This document shows, piece by piece, positions 1 through 6,775 of a stretch of DNA of 14,240 nucleotides (positions within the stretch are counted from its first letter, which is position 1; each line of letters begins with the position of its first letter). The notes beneath the pieces are model-generated. The model was not told where the DNA came from. It did no database searches and saw only the letters and a list, made by a program, of their open reading frames with translations. The stretch lies in assembly GCA_050178915.1 (NCBI GenBank), contig JBFXFO010000104.1, positions 1-14,240 on the forward strand. Direction: 5' to 3'. Source of the DNA: JBFXAF01 sp050178915. Its GTDB lineage: Bacteria > Pseudomonadota > Alphaproteobacteria > Rhizobiales > Rhizobiaceae. The position numbers and the translations under genes are program-made.

Positions 1-84
1 AAGGAGAAACCGCAAGGCGTCACCATCCCCTACACGCTGGTGACCAGCGCCGGGTCCGTGGCCGGCGAGCTGCCGCTCCACTGA
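1..84 (+). CDS. C-terminal 27 codons of an unidentified protein (5' partial)
   Basis: Reading from base 1, frame 1 stays open for 27 codons and stops with TGA at 82-84. Almost every third codon position is G or C, as in the neighbouring genes, while the other two plus frames lack this bias, so the frame is probably real. The visible tail ends in ...SVAGELPLH. I do not recognise the family from so short a tail, and its function cannot be given. The next gene, a peroxiredoxin, starts 73 bp downstream behind its own likely promoter, so the two are probably separate transcripts. Confidence 0.45.
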   Translation, partial: KEKPQGVTIPYTLVTSAGSVAGELPLH

Positions 85-96
85 GCTGCCGTGCGG

Positions 97-124
97 TTGA
101 AAGCATCAGCCCCACCCGCTATCT
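97..124 (+). promoter_or_regulatory. Putative housekeeping promoter of the peroxiredoxin gene
   Basis: TTGAAA at 97-102 is followed, after a 16-nt spacer, by CTATCT at 119-124. This resembles the rhizobial sigma-70 pattern of a TTGAC-like -35 and a CTATAT-like -10. Transcription would begin near 131, leaving a leader of about 27 nt before the ATG at 158. The purine stretch GAGAG just upstream of the ATG could act as a weak ribosome binding site. This was identified by eye only. Confidence 0.4.
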
Positions 125-157
125 CCGTCGTGATCCAACTCCAACATTGAGAGTGTC

Positions 158-640
158 ATGACGATTGCTGCCGGCGACAAACTTCCCGAGGCCACTTTCA
201 AGGTCATCACCGACGACGGCGGCAAGGACCTGACCACGGCCGACATCTTCGCCGGCAAGAAGGTCGTGCTGTTCGGCGTGCCCGGCGCCTTCACGCCGAC
301 CTGCAACAACAACCACCTGCCTGGCTACATCGAGAACCATGACGCCATCCTGGCGCGCGGCGTCGATACGATCGCCGTGGTGTCCGTCAACGACTCGCAC
401 GTGATGCGCGCCTGGGCGCGCTTCTCCGGCGGCGAAGGCAAGATCCTGTTCCTCGCCGATGGCAATGGCGACTTCGCCAAGGCGACCGGGCTGGATGCCG
501 ACTTCAGCGCCTTCGCGATGGGCCTGCGCTCCAAGCGCTTCTCGATGATCGTCGACGACGGCGTCGTGAAGAACGTCAATGTCGAGACCAAGCCGGGCGT
601 GGCGGAGAGCGGTGCGGCGAAGATTCTCGAGCAGCTCTAG
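158..640 (+). CDS. Prx5-type 1-Cys peroxiredoxin (thiol peroxidase)
   Basis: This 160-residue protein is a redoxin-fold peroxiredoxin that reduces H2O2 and organic hydroperoxides in the cytoplasm. The Prx5 active-site signature PGAFTPTC is at residues 42-49, with P42, T46 and peroxidatic C49 present. The conserved arginine lies in the KRFSMIV segment (R127). C49 is the only cysteine in the protein, so there is no resolving cysteine. By family knowledge, such 1-Cys forms are recycled by glutathione/glutaredoxin or a similar thiol; the partner here is inference. The length matches bacterial Prx5 proteins of about 160 residues. It is transcribed alone and converges on rnhA, with 56 bp between the two stops. 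The start is supported by the match to the family N-terminus and the promoter spacing. Confidence 0.93.
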   Translation: MTIAAGDKLPEATFKVITDDGGKDLTTADIFAGKKVVLFGVPGAFTPTCNNNHLPGYIENHDAILARGVDTIAVVSVNDSHVMRAWARFSGGEGKILFLADGNGDFAKATGLDADFSAFAMGLRSKRFSMIVDDGVVKNVNVETKPGVAESGAAKILEQL

Positions 641-662
641 AGCCTGCCGAAAACCGCGTGGA

Positions 663-683
663 GCCGGCCTGAAGAGAGCCGGC
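663..683. terminator. Possible hairpin between convergent prx and rnhA
   Basis: GCCGGC at 663-668 and again at 678-683 can pair into a 6-bp GC stem with a 9-nt loop. It sits in the 56-bp gap between two converging genes. There is no T run on either side, so if it ends transcription it is not a classical intrinsic terminator. Low confidence. Confidence 0.25.
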
Positions 684-696
684 GCCGCCGCAGGTC

Positions 697-1191
697 CTAG
701 ATCGGTTTGCGCGCTGGCTTCTTCGGCGCCGCTGAGGGGGCCGATGGCGTCTTCGCCGCCTTGAACGGCGCCATGGCAAGGCGGGCGAGTCCGTCGGCGC
801 GCTCGTTCTCCGGGTGGCCGGCATGCCCCTTCACCCAATGCCATTCGACCTTGTGACGGCGGTTGGCCTCGTCCAGCGCCTGCCACAGTTCGCCGTTCTT
901 CACCGGCTTCTTGTCGGCGGTCTTCCAGCCATTGCGCTTCCAGCCGTGGATCCAGCCGTTGATGCCGTCCATGACGTACTTGCTGTCGGTGTGCAGCAGC
1001 ACCTCGCACGGCTCCTTCAGCGCGTTCAGCGCCGAGATCGCAGCCATCAGCTCCATGCGGTTGTTGGTGGTCTCCGCCTCGCCGCCCGACAGTTCCTTCA
1101 CCTTGCCGTTGAAGCGCAGCAGCGCACCCCAGCCGCCGGGGCCGGGATTGCCGGAGCAGGCTCCGTCGGTGAAAACCTCGACGCGCTTCAT
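697..1191 (-). CDS. rnhA: Ribonuclease HI
   Basis: This 164-residue enzyme cleaves the RNA strand of RNA-DNA hybrids, for example in Okazaki primers and R-loops. The acidic active site is complete: D9 (FTDGACSGNPGPGG), E47 (NNRMELMA), D69 (HTDSKYV) and D133 (NERADGLA). H123 in VKGHAGHPENE is the mobile catalytic histidine. The basic substrate-handle region (GWIHGWKRNGWKTADKKPVKN, 79-99) is also present. The family is usually about 150 residues; here an extra Ala/Pro/Lys-rich tail of about 20 residues follows residue 144. The ATG at 1191 overlaps the thrB stop in an ATGA quartet (1188-1191), which argues for translational coupling. A longer in-frame opening to 1458 was rejected because it would lie inside thrB. 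It is the last gene of the surf1-ispH-thrB-rnhA run. Confidence 0.96.
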   Translation of the reverse strand: MKRVEVFTDGACSGNPGPGGWGALLRFNGKVKELSGGEAETTNNRMELMAAISALNALKEPCEVLLHTDSKYVMDGINGWIHGWKRNGWKTADKKPVKNGELWQALDEANRRHKVEWHWVKGHAGHPENERADGLARLAMAPFKAAKTPSAPSAAPKKPARKPI

Positions 1192-2150
1192 TCCAGCCCG
1201 TACTCCGAGGCGAGATCGATCGAGCGGTGGAAGCGCAGCTTGCGGATGTATTCGTGCGGGTCGCGCTTCTGCACGAGCGCTCCGTCCGGCACAGTCAGCC
1301 AGTCGTAGAGGCGGGTCAGCATGAAGCGCAGCGCCGAGCCACGTGCCAGCAGCGGCAGCGCCGCCTTCTCCGCGTCCGACAGCGGCCGCACCGACTGGTA
1401 GCCAGCGAGCAGCGCCCTTCCCTTGGTCAGGTTGAAGGCATGGTCCTTCTCGAAGCACCAGGCGTTGAGGCAGGTGGCCACATCATAGGCATAGATGTCG
1501 TTGCAGGCGAAGTAGAAGTCGATCAACCCCGACAGCTCGTCGCCGAGGAAGAAGACGTTGTCGGGAAAAAGGTCGGCGTGGATGACGCCGGTCGGCAGCG
1601 TCGTCGGCCAGTTGTTTCCGATCGCCAGGAACTCGGCATCGACTTCGGCGACGAGGCCGGGCTCGACCTCGTCGGCGCGGTCGCGCGAGCCGTCCCACAG
1701 CCTGCGCCATCCATCCACCGACAGCGCGTTTGGACGCGTCAGCGCGAAGTCGCGGCTCGCCACGTGCATCTCGCCCAGCGCGCGGCCAACGGCACGGCAC
1801 TGCCCGACGGTGGGATGGCGCGGCCAGATGCCTTCGAGGAAGGTGATGATTGCTGCCGGGCGGCCGCCGAGCATGCCGGTCGGGGCGCCATCGAGACGCG
1901 GCACCGGCAGCGGACAGCTGAGGCCGCGCGCCGCCAGATGCTGCATCAGGCCGAGGAAGAACGGCAGGTCGGCGGCATCGACGCGCTTCTCGTAGAGCGT
2001 GAGGATGAAGACGCCATCGCTGGTGTGCAGCAGGTAGTTGGAGTTCTCCGATCCCTCGGCGATGCCCTTGTAGGATTTGAGCGTGCCGATCGAATACTGC
2101 GTCAGGAATTCTGCAAGCTCGCGCTCGCCGATGTCGGTGTAGACGGCCAT
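1188..2150 (-). CDS. thrB: Homoserine kinase, APH-fold type (ThrB)
   Basis: This 320-residue enzyme phosphorylates homoserine to O-phosphohomoserine, the substrate of threonine synthase. It belongs to the aminoglycoside-phosphotransferase-like fold, not the GHMP kinase form found in enterobacteria. An N-terminal lobe carries the nucleotide-binding strand region around EGSENSNYLLHTSDGVFILTLYE (32-54). The catalytic loop is HADLFPDNVFF (H191, D193, N198), and the metal-binding aspartate is D211 in LIDFYFACND. The length is typical of proteobacterial ThrB. The start ATG at 2148-2150 lies only 3 bp after the ispH stop, and its 3' end overlaps rnhA by 4 bp, so it is co-transcribed with both. The ispH-thrB-rnhA order is, to my knowledge, common in Rhizobiales. 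Confidence 0.95.
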   Translation of the reverse strand: MAVYTDIGERELAEFLTQYSIGTLKSYKGIAEGSENSNYLLHTSDGVFILTLYEKRVDAADLPFFLGLMQHLAARGLSCPLPVPRLDGAPTGMLGGRPAAIITFLEGIWPRHPTVGQCRAVGRALGEMHVASRDFALTRPNALSVDGWRRLWDGSRDRADEVEPGLVAEVDAEFLAIGNNWPTTLPTGVIHADLFPDNVFFLGDELSGLIDFYFACNDIYAYDVATCLNAWCFEKDHAFNLTKGRALLAGYQSVRPLSDAEKAALPLLARGSALRFMLTRLYDWLTVPDGALVQKRDPHEYIRKLRFHRSIDLASEYGLE

Positions 2151-2153
2151 CTG

Positions 2154-3221
2154 TCAGCGCGTTCCGTTGACGAAGGCCATGTCGGCCGGGAGCAGTTCGA
2201 CGTCGCGCAGCACGCGCATCACCGGGAAGTTCTCCGTCTCCTCGGCGGTGGTGGCGAGCTCGACGGTGACCGCGAAGCGCTGGCGGAAGGCGTCGATGAT
2301 CTCGTCCACGATGATCTCCGGCGCCGAGGCTCCGGCCGACAGGCCGAGCGTGCGCAAGGAGACGACCATGTCCCACGGGATTTCCGATGCACGCTGCACC
2401 AGCAACGACTGCTTCGCGCCAGCCCGTTCGGCAACCTCGACCAGACGGCGCGAGTTCGACGAGTTCGGCGCGCCGACCACGAGGAACAGGTCGACACCCT
2501 GGGCCGACTGCTTGACCGCGTCCTGACGGTTGGTGGTGGCGTAGCAGATCGACTCGGCCGCCGGCGCCTTGATGTCGGGGAAGCGCTGCTCCAGCGCCCG
2601 GATGATGCCGGCGGTGTCCTCGACCGACAGCGTGGTCTGGGTGACAAAGCCGAGATTGGACGGGTCGGAGGCGACAAACTGCTGCGCATCCGCCACCGTT
2701 TCGACCAGCGATACCGTTCCTTCGGGCAACTGCCCCATGGTGCCGATGACCTCGGGATGACCGGCATGGCCGATCAGCAGCACGTGGCGGCCGAGGCGCT
2801 GGTGGCGCATCGCCTGCTTGTGCACCTTGGATACGAGCGGGCAGGTCGCGTCGAGATAGAAGAGGTTGCGTTCCTCGGCATCCGCCGGCACCGATTTCGG
2901 CACGCCGTGCGCGGAGAAGACGACGGGGCAATGGCGGTGCTCGGCCGGGATCTCGTGCAGTTCCTCGATGAAGACGGCGCCGAGGTTCTGCAGGCCTTCC
3001 ACGACGTAGCGGTTGTGAACGATCTCGTGGCGCACATAGACCGGCGCGCCGTATTTCTTGAGCGCCAGAACGACGATCTGGATGGCCCGGTCGACGCCTG
3101 CGCAGAAGCCGCGCGGCTGGCAGAGCCGGATGGTCAGCGGCGGCTTCTTGTCAGTTGGTGCGAGCATGTCGGCCGGCAGATGAGGGTTGCGCCCCCGATG
3201 TGTCAAGGGCGCGTCGGGCAT
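2154..3221 (-). CDS. ispH: 4-hydroxy-3-methylbut-2-enyl diphosphate reductase (IspH/LytB)
   Basis: This [4Fe-4S] enzyme does the last step of the MEP pathway, giving IPP and DMAPP. With the start used here (355 residues), the cluster cysteines are C40 (PRGFCAGVDRAI), C127 (DATCPLVSKVH) and C226 (SICYATTNRQ). The substrate-binding segments VRHEIVHNRYVV, FSAHGVP, GHAGHPEV and the C-terminal TAGASAPE-like motif (SAGASAPE) are all present. Three starts are possible. ATG 3233 overlaps the surf1 stop as ATGA. ATG 3221 has AAGG five bases upstream and gives the best ribosome binding site. ATG 3167 gives a 337-residue protein close to the usual family length but lacks a clear ribosome binding site. 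I chose 3221. Its product feeds farnesyl diphosphate synthesis, the co-substrate of CtaB encoded nearby. Confidence 0.95.
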   Translation of the reverse strand: MPDAPLTHRGRNPHLPADMLAPTDKKPPLTIRLCQPRGFCAGVDRAIQIVVLALKKYGAPVYVRHEIVHNRYVVEGLQNLGAVFIEELHEIPAEHRHCPVVFSAHGVPKSVPADAEERNLFYLDATCPLVSKVHKQAMRHQRLGRHVLLIGHAGHPEVIGTMGQLPEGTVSLVETVADAQQFVASDPSNLGFVTQTTLSVEDTAGIIRALEQRFPDIKAPAAESICYATTNRQDAVKQSAQGVDLFLVVGAPNSSNSRRLVEVAERAGAKQSLLVQRASEIPWDMVVSLRTLGLSAGASAPEIIVDEIIDAFRQRFAVTVELATTAEETENFPVMRVLRDVELLPADMAFVNGTR

Positions 3222-3229
3222 TCCACCCT

Positions 3230-3985
3230 TCATCGCCTGACGCGCCGCCAGGCCCAGACGGCGAGCACGCCGACAAGCGCGGCAGCGAGGCCGAACCAGG
3301 TGACCGCGTACTGCAAGTGGTTGTTGGGCATGTCGATGAGCGTCACGCCGCCTGTCGGCAGGCCACCCGGATTGGGTGCGGCGTCGGCGTCGACAAACAG
3401 CCCGAGAACCGCGGCGTCCGCCGGCAGGTTGGCGGACGCCGCCATCTCGCGCAGGTCCTTCCAGTAGAAGACATTCTTGCCGGGCTCGTTGTCCGGCACC
3501 ATCGCACCGGGCTTTTCGGCCAGCGCCGTTCGCAGCAGCCCGGAGAGCTTCACTCGGCCGCTCACCTGGCCTTCGGCGCGCGTCGCCGCGTCCTTGCGGT
3601 CATAGGGCACAAAACCACGGTTGACGAAGACCAGCGTGCCGTCGCCGAGCTTCAGCGGCGTATAGACATTGAAGCCGGCCTCACCCTGCCAGGTCGACAG
3701 GAAGTGACGCTCAGAGCCGTGCAGGAATTCGCCCTCCAGGCGGACGGTGCGGTACTCCTGCTCGGCAATGGTCCTGCCGTTGGCCAGCGCCTCAGAAAGA
3801 TCGATCGGCGGCGCGGACACACGCTCCTGGATGGTGGCGAGCAGGCCTTCCTTCCAGGCGAGCCGCTCGAGCTGCCAGACGCCAAGTCCGATCAGGATGG
3901 CGAGCGCCACGCAGCCGATGGCGAGCGTGATCCAGGGGATGCGCCCGCGCGGCGTTGCAACGACGGGTTCGGCGGCGGTTTCCAT
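3230..3985 (-). CDS. SURF1 family cytochrome oxidase biogenesis protein
   Basis: This 251-residue inner-membrane protein is of the Surf1/Shy1 family, which assists heme a insertion into subunit I of aa3 oxidase. It has the family's two-helix layout: one transmembrane segment at about 17-37, ending in the signature WQLERLAWK (36-44), a periplasmic domain, and a second segment at about 226-246 preceded by MPNNHLQYAVTWFGLA (219-234, including conserved H223). The central VNRGFVP motif is also typical. It lies directly downstream of ctaE but is separated from it by a strong terminator, so either there is read-through or it has its own promoter in the 77 bp between that terminator and its ATG. I see no convincing promoter there. 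Its stop overlaps the most upstream ispH ATG as ATGA. Confidence 0.93.
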   Translation of the reverse strand: METAAEPVVATPRGRIPWITLAIGCVALAILIGLGVWQLERLAWKEGLLATIQERVSAPPIDLSEALANGRTIAEQEYRTVRLEGEFLHGSERHFLSTWQGEAGFNVYTPLKLGDGTLVFVNRGFVPYDRKDAATRAEGQVSGRVKLSGLLRTALAEKPGAMVPDNEPGKNVFYWKDLREMAASANLPADAAVLGLFVDADAAPNPGGLPTGGVTLIDMPNNHLQYAVTWFGLAAALVGVLAVWAWRRVRR

Positions 3986-4062
3986 GGCGATGGTCTAGCA
4001 CCGTTCGTGTGGCGGGGTCGTGGTCTTCAGTGTCGCAAAGTGGAAACCGGCTTTGCCAAACG

Positions 4063-4092
4063 AAAAAGGCCGCCCCGAGGAGCGGCCTTTTT
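4063..4092 (-). terminator. Intrinsic terminator after ctaE (bidirectional shape)
   Basis: Stem arms GGCCGC (4068-4073) and GCGGCC (4082-4087) enclose an 8-nt loop. They are extended by A5 (4063-4067) opposite T5 (4088-4092, with one more T at 4093). On the minus strand the GC stem is followed by a T run, the standard rho-independent form. It lies 18 bp past the ctaE stop. Because A and T tracts flank both sides, it would also terminate plus-strand transcription. It divides the oxidase operon from surf1-ispH-thrB-rnhA. Confidence 0.85.
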
Positions 4093-4110
4093 TGTCGAAG
4101 CGTCGGAGGA

Positions 4111-4992
4111 TCAGTGACCGACCGCGATGGTCGCGCCGGCCGAGGCCCAGACGTAGATGCAGACGAAAAGGAACAGCCACACCACGTCGACGAAGTGCCA
4201 GTACCAGGCCGCCGCCTCGAAGCCGAAATGCTGTTTCGGCGTGAAGTCGCCGGCCATGGCGCGGAACAGGCAGACCGCCAGGAAGATGGTGCCGACCAGA
4301 ACGTGGAAACCGTGGAAGCCGGTGGCCATGAAGAAGGTGGCGCCATAGATCGAGTCGCGGAACTCGAACGGAGCGTGGACGTATTCGTAGTACTGCACGT
4401 ACGAGAACAGGATGCCGAGCAGCACGGTGAGCGTCAGACCCCAGATCAGCCCCTTGCGATCGTTGTGCAACAGGGCGTGGTGCGCCCAGGTGACGGTCGT
4501 GCCGGAGAGCAGCAGGATGATCGTGTTGTAGAGCGGCAGATGGAAGGGATCGAGCACTTCGATGCCCTTCGGCGGCCACACGCCGCCGGTGTAGGTGTCA
4601 CGCGCCACCTGCACGGCTTCGCCGGGGAAGAGGCTGGCGTCGAAGAAGGCCCAGAACCAGGCGACGAAGAACATCACCTCGGAGGCGATGAACATGATCA
4701 TGCCGTAGCGCAGGTGCAGCGACACGACGCGCGTGTGGTGGCCCTGATGACCTTCGCGAACCGTGTCCGACCACCACGCGAACATGGTGTAGAGCACGAT
4801 GATCAGGCCGATGAAGAACACCCACGGATTGGCGATGTTATATCCGAAGACCGGGAACTCGACGCCGTTGAGGTAGCGCATGTAGCAGATGGCGCCGATC
4901 GCCAGCACGAGCGCACCGACACCGCCAAGGAAGGGCCATGGGCTGGGGTCGATGATGTGGTAGTCGTGGTGCTTCGTGTGCGTGTCAGCCAT
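4111..4992 (-). CDS. ctaE: Cytochrome c oxidase subunit III (aa3 type)
   Basis: This 293-residue inner-membrane subunit has about seven predicted transmembrane helices. It stabilises subunit I and supports proton uptake in aa3 oxidase. Family landmarks are the N-terminal KHHDYHIIDPSPWPFLG, WWSDTVREGHQGHHT (73-87), SEVMFFVAWFWAFFDASL (104-121, with E105 matching the conserved membrane glutamate), WPPKGIEVLDPF, TVTWAHHALLH, GFHGFHVLVGTIFL and the C-terminal WYWHFVDVVWLFLF. The longer in-frame start at 5034 would add residues unlike the family and lie deep in ctaG. ATG 4992 (MADTHTKHHDYH) matches other alphaproteobacterial proteins and has a GGGGG tract about 8 bases upstream. It overlaps the ctaG stop by 8 bp, consistent with coupling. 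It is the last gene before the terminator. Confidence 0.97.
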   Translation of the reverse strand: MADTHTKHHDYHIIDPSPWPFLGGVGALVLAIGAICYMRYLNGVEFPVFGYNIANPWVFFIGLIIVLYTMFAWWSDTVREGHQGHHTRVVSLHLRYGMIMFIASEVMFFVAWFWAFFDASLFPGEAVQVARDTYTGGVWPPKGIEVLDPFHLPLYNTIILLLSGTTVTWAHHALLHNDRKGLIWGLTLTVLLGILFSYVQYYEYVHAPFEFRDSIYGATFFMATGFHGFHVLVGTIFLAVCLFRAMAGDFTPKQHFGFEAAAWYWHFVDVVWLFLFVCIYVWASAGATIAVGH

Positions 4993-5623
4993 TTCGGCCC
5001 CCGAGCTTGGCTTGCTGCGTGTCGATCCGGGCATCGCCCGTCTCGGCCACCGGCTTCTCGCCGGTGGTCGGGAAGAATGTGTAGGACAGCGTGATGGTGC
5101 GGATGTCCTTCAGCTCCGGCACGTTGACGATCTCCGGGTCGACGTAGAACACCACCGGCATTTCCATCGTCTCGCCCGGCTTGAGCGTCGTGTCGGTGAA
5201 GCAGAAGCACTCGACCTTGTTGAAGTACGCGCCCGCCATTTCGGGGACGACGTTGAACGTTGCGCGGCCTGAGCTCGGCTCGGAGTGGTCGTTCGTAGCG
5301 GTGTACTCGGCCTTCACCGTCTCGCCGATCTTGACCGTGACCGAGCGCGCAACCGGCTTGAAGTCCCACGGCAGCGCGCCCGACGTATTGGAATCGAAGC
5401 GGATGGTGATGTCGCGGTCCAGCACCTTGTCGGAGTACTGCGTCACGCGTTGCGTCGTCCCGCCGTAGCCGGTGACCTGGCAGAACAGTTCGTAGAGCGG
5501 CACGGCGGCGTAGGACGCGCCAATCATACCGCCGAAGAAGGCAACGCAGGCGGCCGCCATGACGCGGTTGCGGCGCAGTCTCTGTTGATCGGTGATCGGA
5601 TTCATCGTCATCGCGCGGCTCAC
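4985..5623 (-). CDS. ctaG: Cytochrome c oxidase assembly protein CtaG/Cox11 (copper chaperone)
   Basis: This membrane-anchored copper protein supplies CuB of subunit I. One transmembrane helix lies at about 21-42, followed by the family motif AAVPLYELFCQVTGYGGTTQ with C48, then an immunoglobulin-like periplasmic domain. The copper-binding CFCF motif is at 139-142 (C139, C141). The conserved TLSYTFFP segment follows near the C-terminus. The 212-residue length is normal. The start used is GTG at 5623, which overlaps the upstream coxF stop as GTGA. ATG codons at 5611 and 5605 are in frame and may be the true start; they shorten the cytoplasmic tip by 4 or 6 residues. It sits between coxF and ctaE, the usual alphaproteobacterial place. 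Confidence 0.95.
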   Translation of the reverse strand: MSRAMTMNPITDQQRLRRNRVMAAACVAFFGGMIGASYAAVPLYELFCQVTGYGGTTQRVTQYSDKVLDRDITIRFDSNTSGALPWDFKPVARSVTVKIGETVKAEYTATNDHSEPSSGRATFNVVPEMAGAYFNKVECFCFTDTTLKPGETMEMPVVFYVDPEIVNVPELKDIRTITLSYTFFPTTGEKPVAETGDARIDTQQAKLGGRNG

Positions 5624-5781
5624 ATCCCCCGGTCGAGGATGCCGGGGCCGAACTTGGCGATTGTCGCGACGTAGAAGATGATCACCAGTGCGATGAGCGC
5701 CAGCGCGATGGCGATGGAGCGGCTGCGCCGCGCCTTCTTCTGCGCGTCCGTGAGGGTCACCAGTTCGGGTTTTTCTGCCAT
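5620..5781 (-). CDS. CoxF-like small single-span membrane protein of the oxidase operon
   Basis: This 53-residue protein starts MAEKPELVTL. A basic stretch QKKARRSRS (14-22) is followed by one hydrophobic helix (about 23-41, IAIALALIALVIIFYVATI) and a short tail KFGPGILDRGM. The basic residues before the helix suggest a cytoplasmic N-terminus by the positive-inside rule. It lies 1 bp after ctaB and its stop overlaps the ctaG GTG. Small proteins of this shape at this place (ctaB-coxF-ctaG) are known in Rhizobiales and are annotated as CoxF or hypothetical; the function is not established. It is embedded in a longer in-frame opening that overlaps ctaB; ATG 5781 is chosen because it falls immediately after the ctaB stop. 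A GTG three codons upstream is a possible alternative. Confidence 0.82.
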   Translation of the reverse strand: MAEKPELVTLTDAQKKARRSRSIAIALALIALVIIFYVATIAKFGPGILDRGM

Positions 5782-5782
5782 C

Positions 5783-6718
5783 TCAGCCACCGACGACCAT
5801 CCGCGCAACCACGACGTCCGCGAGATAAACGGCGAACAGGGCGAACAGATAGACCAGCGAATAGGCGAACAGCGCCTTGGCCGGGCGCATGATGCGGTCG
5901 CTGTCTGGCATGCGCAGCACGCGCCACGCCTGCCAGATGAAGCCGATGCCGAGCACGGCGCTGACGGCACCGTAGAAGAGGCTGGTGTGACCGAGCACTG
6001 CCGGCAGCACACCGATCGGCGCAAGCAGCAGCGAGTAAGCGAAGATCTGGCGGCGGGTGGAGGCCTCGCCCGCGACGTTGGGCATCATCGGCACGCCGGC
6101 GCGGCCGTAATCGTCCGACTTGAACAGCGCCAGCGCCCAGAAGTGCGGCGGGGTCCACAGGAAGATGATCAGGAAAAGGACCACCGATTCCAGGCTGACC
6201 GTGCCGGTCACCGCAGCCCAGCCGATCATCGGCGGGAAGGCCCCGGCGGCACCGCCGATCACGATGTTCTGCGGCGTCGAACGCTTCAGCCACATGGTGT
6301 AGATGACGGCGTAGAAGAAGATGGTGAAGGCGAGCAGCGAGGCTGCTACCCAGTTCACCAGGATGCCAAGCGTCATCACCGAGAAGACGGAGAGCACGAG
6401 GCCGAAGATCAGGGCTTCACCCGGCGCGACGCGACCGGTCGGAACCGGACGGGCGGCCGTGCGCTTCATCAAGACGTCGATGTCGGCGTCGTACCACATG
6501 TTCAGCGCACCCGACGCACCCGCGCCGACCGCGATGGCAAGGATGGCGATGAAGGCGAGCGCCGGGTTGATCGGCGTCGGCGCCGCGACGAGGCCCACGA
6601 ACGCCGTGAACACCACGAGCGACATCACCCGCGGCTTCAGCAGCTGCAGGAAGTCGCCCGCTGTCGCTTCCGACAGGCGGACGGCACCCTCAAAGCCCTT
6701 GTCTTCAACCAAAGCCAT
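5783..6718 (-). CDS. ctaB: Heme o synthase (protoheme IX farnesyltransferase, CtaB/CyoE)
   Basis: This 311-residue polytopic membrane enzyme transfers a farnesyl group to heme B to make heme O, the precursor of heme A. The UbiA-type prenyltransferase motif is NMWYDADIDVLMKRT (73-87), with N73, D77 and D81 for Mg-diphosphate binding. K29-P-R-V opens helix 1. The second acidic region is the SDDYGRAGVPMMP loop (201-213), preceded by TPPHFWAL (189-196). I count about nine hydrophobic segments. The in-frame ATG at 6769 would add 17 residues (MARACPGRPHRTERSRF) that look like translated intergenic sequence, including the GC hairpin. ATG 6718 (MALVEDKGFEGAV) is the family-like start. It lies downstream of ctaD behind that hairpin. 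Confidence 0.96.
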   Translation of the reverse strand: MALVEDKGFEGAVRLSEATAGDFLQLLKPRVMSLVVFTAFVGLVAAPTPINPALAFIAILAIAVGAGASGALNMWYDADIDVLMKRTAARPVPTGRVAPGEALIFGLVLSVFSVMTLGILVNWVAASLLAFTIFFYAVIYTMWLKRSTPQNIVIGGAAGAFPPMIGWAAVTGTVSLESVVLFLIIFLWTPPHFWALALFKSDDYGRAGVPMMPNVAGEASTRRQIFAYSLLLAPIGVLPAVLGHTSLFYGAVSAVLGIGFIWQAWRVLRMPDSDRIMRPAKALFAYSLVYLFALFAVYLADVVVARMVVGG

Positions 6719-6747
6719 AAAGCGACTGCGTTCCGTTCGATGCGGCC

Positions 6748-6767
6748 GGCCCGGGCAAGCCCGGGCC
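6748..6767. repeat. Perfect 9-bp GC inverted repeat between ctaD and ctaB
   Basis: GGCCCGGGC at 6748-6756 and GCCCGGGCC at 6759-6767 are exact inverted copies separated by two bases. In the minus-strand mRNA this makes a very stable all-GC hairpin 9 nt after the ctaD stop and 29 nt before the ctaB ATG. There is no T run after it, so it is a poor intrinsic terminator. A role in mRNA 3'-end protection or partial termination is inference. Confidence 0.75.
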
Positions 6768-6775
6768 AATCCTGC

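Noticed and set aside
697..1458. Longer rnhA beginning at 1458
   Set aside because: The extra 89 residues lie inside thrB and do not resemble RNase HI; ATG 1191 fits the family and the ATGA overlap.
1227..3467. 746-codon open frame on the plus strand opposite thrB, ispH and part of surf1
   Set aside because: It is antisense to three well-recognised genes, has no family resemblance, and is rich in Arg, Gly, Val and Gln, as expected from the complement of high-GC codons.
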